A stretch of DNA of 32,851 bases from an uncultured Eubacterium sp. (GTDB lineage: Bacteria; Bacillota; Clostridia; Lachnospirales; Lachnospiraceae): positions 1 through 32,851 of the forward strand of contig CANDJC010000046.1 of NCBI GenBank assembly GCA_947384955.1. The letters are read 5' to 3'. The notes beneath the pieces were generated by a model. It was not told the origin of the DNA, ran no database searches, and worked only from the letters and a program-made list of their open reading frames with translations. Both the position numbers and the translations under genes were made by a program. Shown here piece after piece: positions 31,478 through 32,851 of this stretch (position 1 is its first letter; every line of letters starts with the position of its first letter).

Positions 31478-32500
31478 TCAGCTTTGCCCGGCTGTTGCCA
31501 GTTCATAAATCTGTTCGGCTGTTTTTTCCGGGTTTTGGAAGATAAGGTCATAAATCGAAGTAATTTCACCCGGCTCGGTTTCCAGCTCATCAGCGATTAC
31601 AGACAAAGGCTTTTGTCTGCTGCATTTTTTCTGGATTAAGCGGATTACATTCATTAATTTTTCTTCCATTACGGCTTTGGTGACCGCTTCGTTCACCGCT
31701 TTGTCCACTGCTTCATTTACGGCTTTGTCCACCGCTTCATTTACCGCTTTATCTACAGTTTCACTCACGGCTTTGTCTACAGCTTCAGCCAGCCTTTTAT
31801 CGAATTTTTCCTGTACGATTTCCATAAAAATATCACCCATGCGATTCACCTCCTCAAATGTTTTTTTATTTGCCTGCATAATTGTTTCGAGTACAGCCCG
31901 GTACAGCTGATTATCCGAGTGCTTTAGATAATCTGCGGCCAGCTGCTTAGCAGATTCAGTTTCAGACAGTTTGTTGGTAAGGCTTGCAAGCCACAGATTT
32001 TTTTCTTTTGACAGTCTGGCAGTCACGATAATCTGTATCGGAATAAAATCTCCCTTTACGAGGTAAATTCCCGGTTCCGTCTTTTCTACTGCATAATGCC
32101 TTATCTGCTGTAAATGACGGATGAGCTTTCGGGGATATTTTTCGGATACAAACGTGATGGTCAGCTCCTGCACCGGAATACTGTCCACAAAAGGCACATC
32201 TGCTTTATAAAAACACGCATACCCGTATACTTTATAAAAATCATCTATGCTTAAGTAATCATAAGGGCTTTTGTATTCAATGATGTTATGCTTTCTGAAT
32301 ATTTTTCCAATATTCTTTTTCACGGGTCTGTTTTGCTGCTTTTTAATTATCAGAACATCAATCTGCAGCGGATTTGCGGACAGATGATGTTCGCTTTCAA
32401 ATTCCAGGCTGCCGGCATCTTCTGCCAGTTCAATCTGGATATCTGCATAAAATGCTGGATGCCAGTAAGTCGCATCTGTTTCTTTGTTATCTGACTCCAT
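31478..32500 (-). CDS. Predicted PD-(D/E)XK nuclease-like protein with alpha-helical repeat
   Basis: 340 aa. The start has AAGGAGG 7 bases upstream. The N-terminal region (about 1-110) has the pattern IDVLIIKK...NIIEYKSPYDYLSIDDFYKV, that is Asp, then Glu-x-Lys, as in PD-(D/E)XK/Rpn-like proteins common in Lachnospiraceae. YGYACFYKADVPF and LVKGDFIPIQIIVTA are further family marks. Residues about 237-276 are an 8-residue repeat (AVDKAVNE), predicted helical and perhaps coiled coil. Similar proteins have often been misannotated as 3-isopropylmalate dehydrogenase; nothing here supports that. The function is unknown. It shares the PD-(D/E)XK theme with the protein on the other side of spoIVA. 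Confidence 0.8.
   Translation of the reverse strand: MESDNKETDATYWHPAFYADIQIELAEDAGSLEFESEHHLSANPLQIDVLIIKKQQNRPVKKNIGKIFRKHNIIEYKSPYDYLSIDDFYKVYGYACFYKADVPFVDSIPVQELTITFVSEKYPRKLIRHLQQIRHYAVEKTEPGIYLVKGDFIPIQIIVTARLSKEKNLWLASLTNKLSETESAKQLAADYLKHSDNQLYRAVLETIMQANKKTFEEVNRMGDIFMEIVQEKFDKRLAEAVDKAVSETVDKAVNEAVDKAVNEAVDKAVNEAVTKAVMEEKLMNVIRLIQKKCSRQKPLSVIADELETEPGEITSIYDLIFQNPEKTAEQIYELATAGQS
31671..31790 (-). repeat. 24-bp in-frame tandem repeat in the nuclease-like gene
   Basis: Five 24-bp units encode variants of AVDKAVNE. The even spacing of Ala/Val with charged residues suits an amphipathic helix. It sits between the nuclease-like domain and the C-terminal tail. Confidence 0.88.
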
Positions 32501-32526
32501 AGAAAACCTCCTTGTACTGTTGTCTG

Positions 32527-32553
32527 GAGATTTTCTTTTTCAGAAAATCTCCT
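32527..32553 (-). promoter_or_regulatory. Leader hairpin upstream of the nuclease-like gene
   Basis: A perfect 10-bp stem GGAGATTTTC/GAAAATCTCC with a 7-base loop, in the 5' leader about 20 bases before the Shine-Dalgarno. It has no T tract, so an effect on translation or mRNA stability is more likely than termination. Confidence 0.5.
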
Positions 32554-32671
32554 GCCTGTATGGAAAAGCATGAATTTTCTGAAAAGGCAGTGAATGCCTT
32601 GTTATGGAAATGTCATAGATGTATCGGATGTGTGCCGACACAGGGAAAACTGAGAAAATATGCTTTGTATT

Positions 32672-32699
32672 ATTTTATCATATTTGATTGAAAATGCAA
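32672..32699 (-). promoter_or_regulatory. Promoter of the nuclease-like gene
   Basis: On the minus strand, -35 TTGCAT (32699-32694), 16-bp spacer, -10 TAAAAT (32677-32672). It gives a leader of about 165 bases containing the hairpin at 32527-32553. No gene is seen between 32501 and 32740. Confidence 0.6.
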
Positions 32700-32740
32700 T
32701 GAAATTTTTGGAGTGTTTTAGAAAAAAAGGGGGGGGGAGA

Positions 32741-32851
32741 GTGGCTCCGCGGACGCCGGGAGAGGGGATTTGCCCGGTCTTCCTGCGGCGGCTCCAGAAT
32801 GTTAAGAATCCCTAAGCATTCTGCATTTACGCAGTGGCCCCGGACGGTCGC
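32741..32851 (+). repeat. Start of composite repeat locus (iv), cut by the window edge
   Basis: A G run and the boundary motif GTGGC-TCCG-CGGACG (32741-32755) lead into a left arm of the 'GAGAGGGG' subtype (32755-32789) and half of the core (to the GGACGG near the apex). The right half is outside. The arm is exactly complementary to the one at 51-85. Confidence 0.88.

Overview
The window looks like chromosomal DNA of a Gram-positive, spore-forming anaerobe of the Lachnospiraceae (class Clostridia). This is inferred from a spoIVA gene with a SigE-like promoter, a Firmicutes-type rplS / rbgA / rnhB / FliK-like / FlhB-like / yraN neighbourhood, a soluble sensory-type [FeFe]-hydrogenase, YesMN-type sugar regulation and strong GGAGG ribosome binding sites. 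Genus and species cannot be fixed from the sequence alone.

Layout. 1-405: repeat locus (i), cut by the window edge, then a tRNA-Thr(CGT) with its promoter. 628-1277: two small genes of unknown function. 1354-9987: a carbohydrate module made of a divergent AraC regulator and an intracellular (alpha/alpha)6 glycosidase, a YesN/YesM two-component pair, and a CUT1 ABC importer (lipoprotein plus two permeases, no ATPase). 10250-12199: an [FeFe]-hydrogenase-like sensor fused to a chemoreceptor signalling domain, converging on a 55-codon gene. 12588-18571: the housekeeping run rplS, lepB, rbgA, lepB, rnhB, ylqG-like, ylqH-like, yraN. 18581-19903: repeat locus (ii). 20119-23484: a membrane diguanylate cyclase, pgeF and an M18 aminopeptidase. 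23499-24483: repeat locus (iii). 24687-27960: an OmpR-type response regulator and a large histidine kinase. 28157-32500: an AAA ATPase / PD-(D/E)XK protein, spoIVA, and a nuclease-like protein with an alpha-helical repeat. 32741-end: the start of repeat locus (iv).

The most unusual content is the repeat family. Each locus is bounded by a bipartite motif GTGGC-N4-CGGACG in inverted orientation, usually next to a G or C run. Just inside lies a long palindrome with arms of about 35 bp. The arms differ between copies but match within each copy, so they covary. Between the outward-facing palindromes lie short tandem repeats of 44, 38 or 35 bp. Although the repeats differ, in all three loci they can be read as chains of 11-17-codon mini-ORFs joined by ATGA overlaps or a TAA-AG-ATG junction, and the first ones in loci (i) and (iii) follow a GGTG-type Shine-Dalgarno. 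Whether these are translated, are structured RNA, or are only a mobile repeat is open. The two window ends hold perfectly complementary halves of one palindrome variant, as expected if the sequence was broken at these repeats.

The carbohydrate module is coherent: the sensor kinase and regulator would control import through the lipoprotein-permease system, and the glycosidase would cleave the imported oligosaccharide. Translocation would need a shared ATPase encoded elsewhere.
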